From: Cristatella mucedo
Lineage: Eukaryota; Bryozoa; Phylactolaemata; Cristatellidae
Direction: 5' to 3'
DNA: 64,000 nt
Assembly: GCA_009760855.2 (NCBI GenBank)
Contig: WPIO01000019.1
Location: 2,041,001-2,105,000 of the forward strand
The notes beneath the pieces are model-generated. The model saw only the letters and a program-made list of their open reading frames with translations. It did not search any database and was not told where the DNA came from. Below are positions 43,037 to 56,110 of the stretch, piece after piece. Position numbers and translations under genes: made by a program. Numbering within the stretch: position 1 is the stretch's first letter; the number at the start of each line of letters is the position of its first letter.

Positions 43037-44206
43037 GTGACAGACCAGCTGAACTCGTATATCGAAACCTCACACATTGCTAGTAAGTTCCAGTCTGGCT
43101 TTAGAGCTAATCACTCCACAGAGTCAGCATTGCTTCGGGTATACAACGACCTACTTAGGAATGCAGACATGGGTAGAGTGTCTCTGCTTGTTTTGCTTGA
43201 TCTTTCGGCAGCTTTTGGTACCATCGATCACAAAGTTCTTCTAGAGCGCCTCTCATCTCGCCTGGGCATCACTGGCACTGCTCTGCAGTGGTTCAGGTCC
43301 TATCTCAGTGAGAGACTCCAGAGTATTGACGTGAATGGACAAAGATCATCTGAAGAACCTCTGAAATATGGAGTACCTCGGGGCTCAGTGCTAGGTCTGG
43401 TTCTTTTCACGGTGTATACTCTGCCTCTTGCTGATGTGATTGCCAAGCACAATCTAGGCTTTCACTTCTATGCAGATGACACTCAGTTGTACCTTTGCTT
43501 TGATCCCTCCCAGCCTTCGAGCACCTCAAATTCTCTAAACTCACTAGCTGCATGCATTGATGACATCCGCACATGGATGGTAGCAAATTTTCTAAAACCT
43601 AACGATGATAAAACTTACTTACTAGTTATGGGCAAACCCAGTGTGATCCAGAGATTGGAAAGGCTGACTCTCAAAATTGGCTCTGCCAGCATATCTCCAG
43701 TTGAATCAGCTCGAAATCTAGGTGTCATATTCCAAAGCGACCTCTCGTTAGACGACCATATCAGCTCCACAGTCAAATCCGCCTATTTTCAGCTTCACAA
43801 CATTGCTAAAATTCGGGCTTGTTTAGATGAAGATACCACGTCCAAGTTGGTCCATGCATTCGTGACATCCTGTCTCGACTTCTGCAACTCACTGCTTACT
43901 GGCCTACCAGCATGTGCGATCAGGCGATTGCAGCTGGTGCAAAACTCTGCAGCTAGGCTTGTCTGTCGTGAGTGTCGCAGTTGCCACATTACTCCACTTC
44001 TCGCCGACCTGCACTGGCTACCAGTCAAGCAACGGATTGACTTCAAGGTTTTGTCGCTCACTTTTAGGTCTCTTCATTCTATGGCTCCAGCCTATCTGTC
44101 AGATATACTACCCCATCAGGCTAAGCATCGTACCACCGGCTTTTCGGAATCCAAGTCTAGAAATACCTCATACAAACCTCAAATCCTTTGGAGACCGTGC
44201 ATTTAG
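43037..44206 (+). pseudogene. LINE B reverse transcriptase, 389-codon open frame
   Basis: Continuous RT. It includes FQSGFRANHSTESALLRVYN (motif 1-2 region), LLDLSAAFGTIDHKVLLERL (motif A region; Gly replaces the Asp usual in AFDTIDH), YGVPRGSVLGLVLF (motif B) and YADDTQLY (motif C, catalytic Asp pair). It then has the thumb and C-terminal LHWLPVKQRI block. The frame ends after a 3-base deletion and shift near 44150. The motif A change and the shift make it inactive; retrotransposition function is otherwise as in CR1/L2 LINEs. Confidence 0.8.
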
Positions 44207-44569
44207 TTCATATGCTCCCAAAGCCTGGAACTCCCTCCCGACCTGCGTCAGAACATCCCCTGACCTGACCACATTAAAAAGGAACCTAAAAACACACCTA
44301 TTTAGGACAGCATTTAGTGGGTCCCTGTGATTCGTCCTTGATGTGCTTGTGCGTGCTGACAATGTGCATGCTGCCACTAACCACATTTGCATGCTGACCC
44401 TGTGCATGTCACCCCTAACCATATTATTCATTTCGTTTGTTTTTTCAAGCATGATTTTACTTACCATTCAATTGCATTTCACTTTACAGCAAATGTAAAG
44501 CGCCTAGAGAGAGATTAAGTTCTCTGAGGGCGCTTTATCAAGTGAATTATTATTATTATTATTATTACC

Positions 44570-45945
44570 TGCTCATGATCTAGTACCAACTTGCTTCCAA
44601 CCAGAGTCCTACTTACACTTTCAGCCCCTAAGTGTCTTTTTTTAAGGAATTTTGCATGTTTCTCTAAGCATCATACGTTTGCATTATCGCATGATACCTT
44701 GCGTGTCATTAACTTTTGGATATGGCTTGCCTTGCAGCAAATTAGCATCTATATAGAGATTGGTTCTCTTAAAATGCAATATAGATGACATTATTCCATC
44801 TGCAGCCTCCAGGATGCTGCTTGTTAGGCATAGCACATCTAGTCATTCCAGGCTTTCAATGGGGTGGTACAACACAACACTAGCCGACACTCTTGACGAG
44901 TTAAGCCATTAAACTAGCTAGACCTACTAATCCCAAACTTGAGAAAGGATACAAAGGATCAAGACTGACCATCCATTGACGGGCGTACGAGCACTACCGT
45001 AGATCGTGCCAATCTATTCTAAAAAGGCCAAGTCGAGCCTCTATACAAAAATAATGGTGGAGCACAGATGCACAATCCAAAAATGCTGATGACGTATAAC
45101 CGTCTCCTTAACCGTACCCAGGTTATCTCCTTACCTAGTGATCCTCGTGGTGATCTTGGAAATCGCTTCTCTAGCTTCTCTGTTGGGCACGATAGACGAT
45201 GTCAATGGGTCCATCCCTAATGAAACGACATCACCACTAGACTCCTGTTCCTCAGTAACATCTCCACACGACTCCTCTCCCTCAATTCAGGGCAGCATCT
45301 TTGTCTATATTCAAGGCAGCCACGAGTTACCTTATCCTGAAATTCATCTCCCCGTCAAAGAAGACTACTAGTCCTCTAGACCATATTTCCAATGTCCTAC
45401 TTGTATGCTGTATGGATCTGCTGGTACCTTGTAATGTAATGTATGTATCTCCGTCTGTAACTCCACAAAGTCGTACAGACTATGTGGGTGTTGGACGCAG
45501 GAGAGTTGTGTATAGCACACTCACAGCCTAAGCAGCTTTCGGTACAAATTTGGTAGCCAACAGACTTTATCTCATGCTACAAAGAGAAAGTGGGAAGCAT
45601 AGCAGAGTCGGAGAGCATTTGAGGTAGTGAGTAGCATGGAAGTAGCAGCTCAAGACTGCTGAAAACGATGAGCCATAGTTGGCAGCAGGAGAGTAGTTGT
45701 CGTTGCGTACCATGCATAAACAACATAATAAATTGACCCTTAGCCTCAGGTCTTGTCCCTGCACCTTTCAAAAGGGCTGTTGTTAGGCTACTAATTAAGA
45801 AAGCAAAACTAGACCAAGAGAACGTAAGCAACTTCTGCTCAGTCTCACTTTGGCTATTCCTATCAAAGACACTGGCACGAGATGTGGCAGACCAGCTGAG
45901 CTCTTATAGTGAAACTTCAAGCATATCAAGTAAGTTCCAGCTGAC
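44570..45945 (+). mobile_element. LINE family B linker region, old copy, interrupted by family A
   Basis: 44570-44788 resembles a decayed 3' end. 44790-45428 and 45712-45945 align with the linker and start of RT (ACACTAGCCGACACTCTTGA, then GGTTATCTCCTTACCTAGTG, then AAAGACACTGGCACGAG). A family A fragment sits between at 45429-45706. Confidence 0.55.
45429..45706 (-). mobile_element. LINE family A 3' end inserted in family B
   Basis: Starts with the GTAATGTAATGTATGTATCTCC tail region (minus) and covers the family A 3' UTR and last coding bases (GGCAGCAGGAGAGTAGTTGT). Possible short GTACC duplications lie at 45424-45428 and 45707-45711. Confidence 0.6.
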
Positions 45946-46845
45946 CCGACAACTGAATATTTGTTTAGCATACCCTTCGATAGACAAACGTGCTAGAAAT
46001 GGGATCAGAAGTTGTGACGACTTCCACATAAAAGAAAAAATGGCAATGAGCTATCTCTAACCCAAATATCAATCAGAAGAAAAATATCTCCCACTCCAAT
46101 TACAGCAAGCCCAGAAGTAAGCAAGGTGAATATGTGAGCACTTGGCTTGTCTGCACGGAGCAATGGTTTATTATTTAATCTTATGGTTAAAGGTTCTTAT
46201 CCAAGCTTGATGCTTTGGCCCAGAGAGGGTGATGGAGTCAACAGTGCATTTTCGCTCACCACCATTGTGTACATCGACCGTGTCTAAGCAGGGCTCACTC
46301 CAGAGCCACCAACTGCTTTCTAATGCGTCCAAATTTTTTCCGAGTGCGTTCAGGTGAAATAGATCAAAGCACAAAGCGACAGCACCAAAGGCTACCCATC
46401 TTGATGCGAGCCTTGCAAGCCTGAGCTCTGCGTAGCAGGCTCTCCACGAAGCCCCCATCTGCCCCAACGTACCAAGCCCGATTTTATCGACTTGGTCTGC
46501 AAATTAGTAGGAGCATGCAGCCTAGTGATTGGTAGGAGCATGCAGCCTGTGCATCTATCTGGTTCGACAGCCGTCTGAGGGGTATGTGCCTGGGCGGTGC
46601 GACCTTTGCAGTCAAACTCGAGCTGTCGCAACCGACCAGTATCTCGTTACCTGCAGCCTAAACTAGACCTGGTCGGCAGGTACCCCTTTTGCTGCTGGAT
46701 GAAAGTATTGGCGATTGCAATGTCGAGAAAATATTTCATTCATATGCGGCACCTTGTTGCTTTAGTGCTGAACGGGATCGCTGTCCTGAGTGTATTGGTA
46801 TGGATCAACGCTTCCTTTAAGCATTCTTCGATTTAACTAAATGCA
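45946..46845. other. no gene recognised; short duplicated motif
   Basis: No domain-bearing frame. GTAGGAGCATGCAGCCT occurs twice within 46508-46550. Confidence 0.4.
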
Positions 46846-47058
46846 ATATATCTCCGTCTGCAACTCCACAGAGCCATAAAGACTATGTGGGTGTTACGCA
46901 GGAGAGTTTTGTATAGCGCACTCACAGCCTAAGCGGCTTTCGGTACGTATTCGGTAGCCAACAGACTTCGTCTCACGAAACAAAGAGAAAGTGGTAAGCA
47001 TAGCAGAGTCAGGTGAGCAGTTGATGTGGTGAAAAGCATGGAAGTAGCAGCTCGGGAA
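46846..47058 (-). mobile_element. LINE family A 3'-end fragment
   Basis: ATATATCTCCGTCTGCAACT through the family A 3' UTR (AGCGCACTCACAGCCTAAGC) and last codons, minus orientation. The ATTAC tail is lost. Confidence 0.65.
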
Positions 47059-47463
47059 CTAAAAAGAAAATATGACTATTGGCTACACTTGGAATAGATT
47101 CTTGCCGGTCATATAAATGTATATGAAAATTGGGAATTTACAACAATGCACCTAGCTGTAACATGGAACAGTCAAACAGGAGATTTGAGCAGTCGCTGCT
47201 GACCATATGCACTGTTGGGAAGAGAGTCGCTGTAAATATAGAGTGTGCGTTCTGTTGTATGATGTGAGCAGTTATTAAGCCTCTACTTGATCGAACCTCG
47301 TGTGATTTGTAATTCTTTTTCTCAGACCGAGGTCGCTACACCTTCTGTATTGTTCCACAGCTCTAGTCATTGAATGCTTTTCTGGTTCAAGCATAATTAG
47401 GAGCTGCTGTATAATGGACTTTAACATTAGGGCAGGAACTATGGAGCCCTCATTCTAGGCATC

Positions 47464-48855
47464 TCTTCCGTGTTAACAATGACATTCTACGTGGCAACGA
47501 CGATGGGAATGTCACTGCCTTAGCTCTGCTAGATCTGTCTGCTGCCTTCGACACCATTGATCACGAAGTTCTGCTTGAACGATTGAGAACAACGATCGGT
47601 CTGGCAGACGAAGCACTGGCGTGGTTTAAATCCTACTTGTCTGATCGTGTTCAATCCGTGTCGTGTGGGGGTCAGGTCTCAGACATGAGAAGGGTCACCT
47701 GTGGAGTCCCTCAAGGGTCTGTACTTGGTCCCTTGCTGTTCTCCATTTATACGCAACATCTGGGAAAAGTGATTAAGGCCCATGGAATAGGATATCACTT
47801 CTATGCTGACGATACTCAGTTGTATTTGTCATTTAAACCGTCGGAATCTGCTGCAGCAACTGAGAAACTGAATGCTTGCCTTGCCGATATTCGATCCTGG
47901 ATGTCGGAAAACTTCCTGAAATTAAATGACGATAAAACCGAACTGCTTCTCATAGGACACCCTAAGCGTGTGGCTGGATTAAAAGGCTTTGCTGTTCTAA
48001 TAGGCGATGCTATTGTGCGACCTTCACCACGTGCTCGTAATCTAGGTGTCGTGTTCGACAGCTGCCTCAATTTCAAAAGCTTCATTCAGAAGACTGCCTC
48101 TACAGCTAACCATCACATCCGATCCCTATCCAAGATTAGAAGCTGTCTCCCACAGTGGCTTGTAAAAAATTTAACTAGCTCTTTAGTTCTGTCTCGGCTT
48201 GATTATTGTAATTCCCTCTTGGCTGGGCTACCAAAGAAAGCTATTATGCCACTACAGCGGACTATGAATATGGCTGCAAGGCTGGTCTTCTAGTCCCAGC
48301 GGTTTGAGCACGTGTCTCCTTTGCTGAAAGAGCTAGAATGGTTGCCGGTTGAGCAAAGGATACAGAGCAAAGTTCTTACGCTGACCCACAAGGCCCGCCA
48401 CGGCTTGGCTCCTTCATACCTAGCTGAACTGCTGCATCAGTTTCAGCCTCTTCGCGCCCTCAGGTCGTGTGTGGACAATAAATTACCTGTCCCATTCCTC
48501 CGCTTAAAGACAGTTGGCGACAGAAGCTTTAGCTCTGCAGGTCCTAGACTGTGGAACTCGCTTCCACAATTCTTACGCAACGGCATCTACTTTCCAACTG
48601 CCGACTATGGCACATCCTTTTCAGCGGTCCTGAGCTGCTACCTCAATGCTACTCACTACCTCAACTGCTCTCCTAACTCTGCTATGCTTCCCACTTTCTC
48701 TTTGTTGCGTGAGACGAAGTCTGTTGGCTACCGAATGCGTACCGAAAGCCGCTTAGGCTGTGAGTGCGCTATACAAAACTCTCCTGCGTAACACCCACAT
48801 GGTCTTTATGAATTTGTGGAGTTACTGACGGAGATACATTACATTACATTACATC
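47464..48855 (+). mobile_element. LINE family A copy, RT to (ATTAC)n tail
   Basis: 5'-truncated in the RT domain (CCGTGTTAACAATGACATTC). It runs through YADDTQLY and the C-terminal region to a 3' UTR ending GGAGATACATTACATTACAT. Closest relative of the copy inserted in the Polinton at 6862-8350. Confidence 0.85.
47470..48791 (+). pseudogene. LINE A reverse transcriptase, single internal TAG
   Basis: The frame is open through AFDTIDHEVLLERL, CGVPQGSVLGPLLFSIYT, HFYADDTQLYLSF, LNDDKTELLLIGHPK, ARNLGVVFDSCLNF and SRLDYCNSLLAGLP. It is then cut by TAG at 48291-48293 (in the region of LVFx-SQRFEH, where the Polinton copy has LVLKYQWFEH). It continues LKELEWLPVEQRIQSKVLTL to the natural stop at 48791. 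Apart from this stop and the missing 5' part it looks recent. Confidence 0.8.
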
Positions 48856-48937
48856 ATGCCATCACCATCAATCGCCACAGTGCCTTGCCAAACCTATAAT
48901 TTCAGAGTATGCAATACAATCGCGTCTACATTTTACT
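48856..48937. other. short unassigned spacer
   Basis: Between LINE A and a partial SINE; nothing recognised. Confidence 0.3.
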
Positions 48938-48939
48938 GC

Positions 48940-49009
48940 CAACTGCAAGCTGTAGTGATAGCCGTTAAGGCACTTCTGCCGCTATAAAAAGGAAGTTGTT
49001 AAATCAGCC
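48940..49009 (+). mobile_element. tRNA-derived SINE, 3' half
   Basis: Only the body and tail remain: CAACTGCAAGCTGTAGTGAT, AGCCGTTAAGGCACTTCTG, GTTGTTAAATCAGCC. Confidence 0.55.
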
Positions 49010-49619
49010 AATGAGCAAACGATAAAAATGATGCAAACCAACGTGAACTTGAAACACCAGCAGCTATCAGAGCAGTGTTAGCAGCATGTTGCACACACAC
49101 CTCATTCAATGTGCTAAATAAGCCAAAATAATTTGATTTCTTACATCAAAATCTAGCCTACTAACAGGTAAAAAATGTTAAATTGTCACCAATTCCGAAA
49201 AAATGCCTAAGTGTGGCATTTTCTGGTATGCGTTTTTTAGACCATCTATTATCTTAACACTGTCTTTATGTGCTCTATCTCAAACGGTAAAAGCAGCCTG
49301 AAACAAAAGCACATCAAACCTCATGTACCGGGATTCTAGGCTTAATTTTTTAATCAATTGTAATTTTTTTTGAATGACCTTGCCCATTAACTCGCGCTCA
49401 AGCAAATCCCGCCGTACTTGGATCGCGGCTAGTTCAAGTTCAACTGCCACTTAATTCATACCTGAGCTACATAGGCGATGAACTAATAAGTAGCATTGGT
49501 CCGTCGGATGCCATCCTTTTACTGCCTATGCATTTACAGCTTGGAGCTCGGGTACGCCTGACATCACGACATACACTGACCAATCTTGGATATTTACAAC
49601 GCAAAACTGAGAGCTCATA
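49010..49619. other. no feature recognised
   Basis: Nothing supported. Confidence 0.35.
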
Positions 49620-50105
49620 TCTTCAAGGTTTTGTCGCTCACTTATAGGTCCTTAATTCTTTGACTCCAGCCTACCTATTAGACCTACTCCCCCAACAGGT
49701 TAAGCATGTACCACCCACTTTTCGGAATCTAGCTTTTTACCAATACTCGTAAAAACGCAAAACTCCTAGAAACCTCAAATCCTTTGGAGACCGTATCTTC
49801 AGTTCGCATTCTCCCAAAGCCTGAAACTCACTCCAGACATGCGTCACGAAACCTTCTGACTTGACAAAATTTAAAAACAAATTAAAAACGCACCTAGTTA
49901 CGACAGCATTTAGTGGGTCCCTGTCATTGGTTCTTTACGTGCTTATACGTGCTGACAATGTTGCATGCTGCCACTTACCACACTTCCATGCTAACCACGT
50001 GCATGTAATTCTTAACCATGTTATTCATTTTGTTTGCATACCACTCACCATTCGATGGTGTTTTCTTTCCAGCAAATGTTAAGCGCCGAGAAAGAGATTT
50101 AAATT
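49620..50105 (+). mobile_element. LINE family B C-terminal/3' fragment
   Basis: CTTCAAGGTTTTGTCGCTCAC through RT C-terminal coding (TKFKNKLKTHLVTTAFSGS) and 3' UTR to AAGCGCCGAGAAAGAGAT. Then it is cut and followed at once by another copy. Confidence 0.65.
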
Positions 50106-50705
50106 CGCCGACCTGCACTGGCTACCAGTCAAGCAACTGATTGACTTCATCGTTTTGTCGCTCACTTTTAGGTCACTTCATTCTTTGGCTCCAGCCTATC
50201 TCTCAGATCTACTCTCCCACCAGGCCAAGCATCGTACCACCAGCTTTTCGGAATCCAGCAGTCTAGAAATACCTCGTACAAACCTCAAATCCTTTGCAAA
50301 CCGTGCATTTAGTTCGTATGCTCCCAAAGCCTGGAACTCCCTCCCGACTTGCTTCAGAACATCCCCTGACATGACCACGTTTAAAAAGAACTTTAAAACA
50401 CACCTATTTAGGACAGCATTTAGCGGGTCCCAGTGATTCGTCTTTCATGTGCTTAGGCATGCTGACACTGTGCATGCTGCTACTAACCACATTTGCATGC
50501 TGATCCTGTGCATGTCACCCCTAACCATGTTATTCATGTTGTTTATCAAGCATGATTTTACTCACCATTCAATTGCATTTTCCTTTGCAGCAAATGTAAA
50601 GCCCCTAGAAAGAGATTGAGTTCTCTGAGGGTGCTTTATCAAGTCCATTATTATTATTATTATTCTCTGAGAGCTCTTTATCAAGTGTATTACTATTATC
50701 ATTAC
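50106..50705 (+). mobile_element. LINE family B C-terminal/3' fragment, second of pair
   Basis: GCCGACCTGCACTGGCTACC, an open 93-codon C-terminal frame (SLTFRSLHSLAPAYLSDLLS to FRTAFSGSQ), stem-loop and (TTA)n. A second partial 3' end (CTCTGAGAGCTCTTTATCAA) and tail end at about 50705. Confidence 0.7.
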
Positions 50706-50799
50706 CCTCGGCCTCAATGATGTGAATAATCATTTGTGACCACAGCGTGTTGCTATTGGGCATGATAGTATCGCTAATCACTATACTTTTATACTTTCT

Positions 50800-53656
50800 T
50801 TCCAGCCAATGCGGCGTATGAATCTCCTCGACCGCTCCCAAATTAGCACCTTACCTGATCATCCTTGTGATGATTCAGCCGATCGCTTCTCTCGATTCTT
50901 TGTGCAGAAGATAGACAAGATCAGGGAGTCCATCCATGCGATGACAACATCCCCACTAGAATGCTGTTCCCCGAATCCTGGCTGCACCTCAATGTCTACA
51001 TTTAAGCAGGTCACTAGTGATCTCATCCTAAAGTTCGTATCCCAATCAAAGAAGTCAACAAGTCCTCTGGACCCTATTCCCACTGTCCTGCTCCTACGTA
51101 GCATCGAGCTGCTGCTGCCATGCATAACTAACATCATTAATATGTCATTAGCCTCAGGTCGTGTCCCAGCATCTTTCAAAAAAGCTGTAGTCAGGCCACT
51201 TCTCAAGAAAGCGACACTAGACCAAGAGAACTTATGCAACCACCGCCCAGTCTCCCTTCTACCATTCCTATCGAAGACACTGGAACGGGTCGTGGCAGAC
51301 CAGCTGAACTCATATATCGAAACTTCAAACCTTGCTAGTAAGTTCCAGTCTGGCTTAAGTGCTAATCACTCCACAGAGTCAGCTTTGCTTAGGGTATACA
51401 TCGACCTACTTAGGAATGCAGACATGGGTAGAGTGTCTCTGCTTGTTTTGCTTGATCTTTCGGCAGCTTTTGATACTATCGATCACAAAGTTCTTCTAGA
51501 GTGCTTCTCATCTCGCCTGGGCATCACTGGCATTGCTCGGCAATGGTTCAGGTCCTATCTCAGTGGGAGACTCCAGAGTATTGACTCGAATGGACAAAGA
51601 TCATCCGAGGTACCTCTGAAATATGGGGTACCTCAGGGCTCCGTGCTAGGTCTGGTTCTTTTCACGGTTTATAATAAAAATAATAATAATAATTCACTTG
51701 ATAAAGCGCCCTCAGAGAACTTATTCTCTCTCTAGGCGCTTTACATTTGCTGTAAAGTGAAATGCAATTGAATGGTAAGTAAAATCATGCTTGAAAAACA
51801 AACGAAATGAATAATATGGTTAGGGGTGACATGCACTGGGTCAGCATGCAAATGTGGTTAGTGGCAGCATGCACAGTGTCAGCACGCACAAGCACATCAA
51901 GGACGAATCACAGGGACCCACTAAATGCTGTCCTAAATAGATGTGTTTTTAGGTTCCTTTTAAATGTGGTCAGGTCGGGGGATGTTCTGACGCAGGTCGG
52001 GAGGGAGTTCCAGGCTTTGGGAGCATATGAACTAAATGCACGGTCTCCAAAGGATTTAAGGTTTGTATGAGGTATTTCTAGACTGTTGGATTCCGAAAAG
52101 CGGGTGGTACGATGCTTAGCCTGATGGAGTAGTATATCTGACAGATAGGCTGGAGCCATAGAATGAAGGGACCTAAAAGTGAGCGACAAAACCTTGTAGT
52201 CAATCCGTTGCTTGACTGGTAGCCAGTGCAGGTCGGCGAGAAGTGGAGTAATGTGGCAACTGCGACGCTCACGACAGACAAGCCTAGCTGCAGAGTTTTG
52301 CGCCGGCTGCAATCGCCTGATCGCACATGCTGGTAGGCCAGTAAGCAGTGAGTTGCAGAAGTCGAGACGAGATGTCACGAATGCATGGACCAACTTGGAC
52401 GTGGTATCTTCATCTAAACAAGCCCGAATTTTAGCAATGTTGTGAAGCTGAAAATAGGCGGATTTGACTGTGGAGCTGATATGGTCGTCTAACGAGAGGT
52501 CGCTTTGGAATATGCATCTCCCTCTTGCTGATGTGATTGCCAAGCACAATCTAGGCTTTCACTTCTATGCGAATAACACTCAGTTGTACCTTGGTTTTAA
52601 TCCCTCCCAGCCTTTGAGCACCTCAAATTCTCTCAACTCACTTGCTGCATGTATTGATGACATCTGCACATGGATGGCAGCAAATTTCCTAAAATTAAAC
52701 GATGATAAAACTAACTTACTATTTATGGGCAAACCCATTGTGATTCAGAAATTGGAAAGGCTGATGCTCAATATTGGCTCTGCCAGCATACCTCCTGTAG
52801 AATCAGCTCGATATCTAGGTGTCATGTTCCAAAGTGATCTCTGGTTAGACGATCACATCAGCTCCACAGTCAAATCTGCCAACTTTCAGCTTCATAACAT
52901 TGCCAAAATTCGGGCTTGTTTAGGTAAGGATACCACGTCTAAGTTGGTCCGTGCATTCGTGTCATCTCGTCTCGACTTCTGCAACTCACTGCTCGCTGGC
53001 CTACTGGCATGTGCGATCAGGCGATTGCAGCTGGTGCAAACCTCCGAAGCAAGGTTTGTCTGTTGTGAGCGTCGCAGCTGCCATATCACACCACTTCTCG
53101 CCGACCTGCATGGCTACCAGTCAATCAACGGATTGCCTTCAACGTTTTGTCGCTCACTTTTAGGTCACTTCATTCTTTGGCTCCAGCCTATCTCTCAGAT
53201 CTACTCTCCCACCAGGCCAAGCATCGTACCACCAGCCTTTTGGAATCCAACAGTCTACTAATACCTCGTACAAACCTCAAATCCTTTGCAAACTGTGCAT
53301 TTAGTTCGTATGCTCCCAAAGCCTGGAACTCCCTCCCGACTTGCGTCAGAACATCCCCTGACTTGACGACATTTAAAAAGAACTTAAAAACACGCCTATT
53401 TAGGACAGCATTTAGCAGGTCCCTGTGATTGGTCCTTCATGTGCTTATGCGTGCTGACACTGTGCATGCTGCCACTAACCACACTTGCATGCTGACCCTG
53501 TGCACGTCACCCCTAACCATGTTATTCATGTTGTTTATCAAGCAGGATATTACCCACCATTCAATTGCATTTCCCTTTGCAGCAAATGTATAGCCCCTAG
53601 AAAGAGATTGAGTTCTCTGAGGGTGCTTTATCAAGTGCATTATTATTATTATTATA
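50800..53656 (+). mobile_element. LINE family B copy split by an inverted family B copy
   Basis: 50800-51671 covers linker and RT up to VLFTVY (frame 50809-51735, 308 codons, with [20 protein letters not shown] and LLDLSAAFDTIDHKVLLECF). 52515-53656 continues with LPLADVIAKHNLGFHFYANN (catalytic YADD changed to YANN) to the 3' tail. The two parts are consecutive pieces of one element, interrupted by the minus-strand copy. Confidence 0.8.
51672..52514 (-). mobile_element. LINE family B copy, minus, nested in the plus copy
   Basis: Begins with an ATAATAATAATAATTCACTTG tail region and stem-loop (AAAGCGCCC ... GGCGCTTTAC). It extends to RT coding (FQSDLSLDDHISSTVKSAYF). The C-terminal frame 51908-52549 is open for about 200 codons, so this insertion is young. 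No clear target-site duplication seen. Confidence 0.8.
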
Positions 53657-53780
53657 TGAAGAAGGCCAATCAGTCCTTATAGGGCACGGCAGTGTGCTTT
53701 TTATTTACTGTTATGATAAAACTAGGAGGATATATTCGTGACTGTAACCGAACGGATAGGTTTTGACCAGTGTTAAATTT

Positions 53781-54042
<262 letters not shown>

Positions 54043-55514
54043 TGCGAACTTAATTTCTTAAAGATTTTCCGAGAACTCGGAAAATTTTCATATTTGCAGA
54101 GGCGAGCCAGCTTCAAAATTTATGTCTAAGCTCTGTAAAATTGACAAAAACTAGCAATTAGCTTTCAAATGAAAAATGGCATCATAAATGTATGTATTGG
54201 ACGAGATGACTTTGTGATACCAATAATAATAACGGTGATAATAATAATTTGCTTGTATAGTTGATCAAGATAAAAAGTCTATTCAGTGGCTGTACGTGCT
54301 TTCGTGGTTTCTAACAAGCTTTACTACCTTTTTGGCTGTCTCACATTTATGAATAGTGTTGACCTGCGACCATCGTAAGGATGATCACTCAGATGCGCAA
54401 ACGACGATTTTCATACACACTGACAAGGTCAAAGCAATTAGCCCCCTGTAAGCTCTCAAAATGCTTGGCCCTTAAGAGGCCGGATAGACTGTAGGCCCCT
54501 GGGACTTAAAAAAACGACAAAGTTATTCTTGCTAAATTCGCTGTTTAGATGGATGCCATGGCTATCCGTCCATCAGCAATGGCGCAGTAAATCAAAACTG
54601 CAGCTCCAACGAACAGCTGATCAGCGTGGTTCCGAAGCGTCCCGGTGGCATCTAGGAATTCCTGGCCGACCCCAAAGGCCAAATTGAGGAAGTAGTTTTA
54701 CTGCCGCCTCCAGAGCACGAAGCGCCTTTGCCATCAATTAGAGCGATTAGAAGAAACAACGTGGAGGTATCAGTAACTGTCGCGAACGACATCGCTAAGT
54801 TACGTCTTCGCCGAGGGAGATAATAACCTTGCCCTTGCGGAATAAGTCAATCCTGGAAGGCCGAAGGTACCAGGTCGGCTGGCAGGCGTAAATGGAAGTA
54901 GCAACCAAAAATTTAGGCCGACTTTTTTAAAGGGAAGACTGAACCTTAAACTAACCAAAGCCAGCCAATCATTGAGTCGTCGCACGTGCACGCTATTTAA
55001 TGGGCGTGCTGCACGAGGCTGCACGAGTGTAGGTCTGCAACGCGGCTGTCTGCTCCATGTGTTCCTTACAGGTGGTCCGTCGTGCACCACCGAGCCGGTC
55101 TAGACTCGCATAGAGTGTCCGGCCCCCTTTAGAATCCCTATGGGCGATATGATAAGAGATGTCTCGTTTGCATCCATGAAAAGGTATTTGATGACTTTCC
55201 GTGAAGACTGCCTCTGGCGGCGAGGTCAATGTCTGGCCCCCTAGTTGGCCTAATCTCGACCATGCCTCTCCGGGAGGCAGACTTATCGTAACTTTAGAAA
55301 TGGGGAAAATGTGAATCCATGTAAGCATCTGATCAAACGTGCCAGAATCCAAGCTATCATCGGGAAAAGGCACGTTCAGAGCACTGAGCCTAGGCCCAGT
55401 GCCTGCGGTCTTGGAAGCATTGCAAGTTTGGTCGCTCTGTGCCAATGCAAGCTAAAAATTAGTATCGGCGAAGTAGACCTCCTTTTCTCCTCAAACTAAA
55501 GCTAAAAAATAACA
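54043..55514. other. no gene recognised
   Basis: Frames 54800-55090 and 54993-55445 (minus) overlap and have no recognisable domain. No repeat of note. Confidence 0.4.
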
Positions 55515-56110
55515 AGACATCACATGTATTGCACCCTAACAGAACTCAATAACTATGCAGTGCTCTGAGTGCGCCGCACAAATGAATTAGTAGTAGTAGT
55601 AATATAACACATGAACATGTCCTGCAAAGAAAGCAGGCCATTGATTAGTGATAACATGCACAGCGTCAGCACGAATAAGCCGACAAGGACAGTGCACACA
55701 TACTCAGCACATGCTTAGAGGTCTGTGCGCTTTAGCTCACTTTTTATTAGCTTCAAGTGGCGTGATATCGGGAGTGATTTTCAAGCTATCGCTTGCAAGT
55801 AGTCTGGATAGGTAGGCCTTAGAAAAAGAATGAAGGAACCTGCAAGTGAGTGACCAAACCTTACAGTCAATACGCTGATTGATGGAAAGCCGGTCCAGGT
55901 TGGCGAGAACAGGTATTATGTGGCAGTCCCGAAAATCATGACCGACTAGCCGAGCTGCTGAGTTTTGTATAGAAGTGAGGAAAGGATGGCAAAAAAACTC
56001 TTGGACCAGCTTAGATGTAGTATCCCTGTCTAAAAAGGTCCGAACTCTTGAGATGTTTTGCAGTTGAAAGTATGCAGACTCGACTATATCATTAGGTTCC
56101 ACTGTTATTA
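55515..56110 (-). mobile_element. LINE family B relic, minus
   Basis: A 3' UTR relic (AACATGCACAGCGTCAGCAC) and RT C-terminal frame 55737-56102 (VESAYFQLQNISRVRTFLDR, then NLDRLSINQRIDCKVWSLT), with deletions. Confidence 0.6.

Larger units (their letters stand above)
42110..44565 (+). mobile_element. LINE family B, longest copy (linker, RT, 3' tail), with nested insertion
   Basis: Starts in the endonuclease-RT linker (SFNTTLADTLDEFAPLTKRT, GLWFTTDIKLAKSTKRKVEK) and runs through the whole RT to the stem-loop and a (TTA)n tail. A 140 bp 3' end of the same family (42617-42757) is inserted in the linker. A one-base deletion near 43010 separates linker and RT frames. This is the best template for the family in the window. 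Confidence 0.85.
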
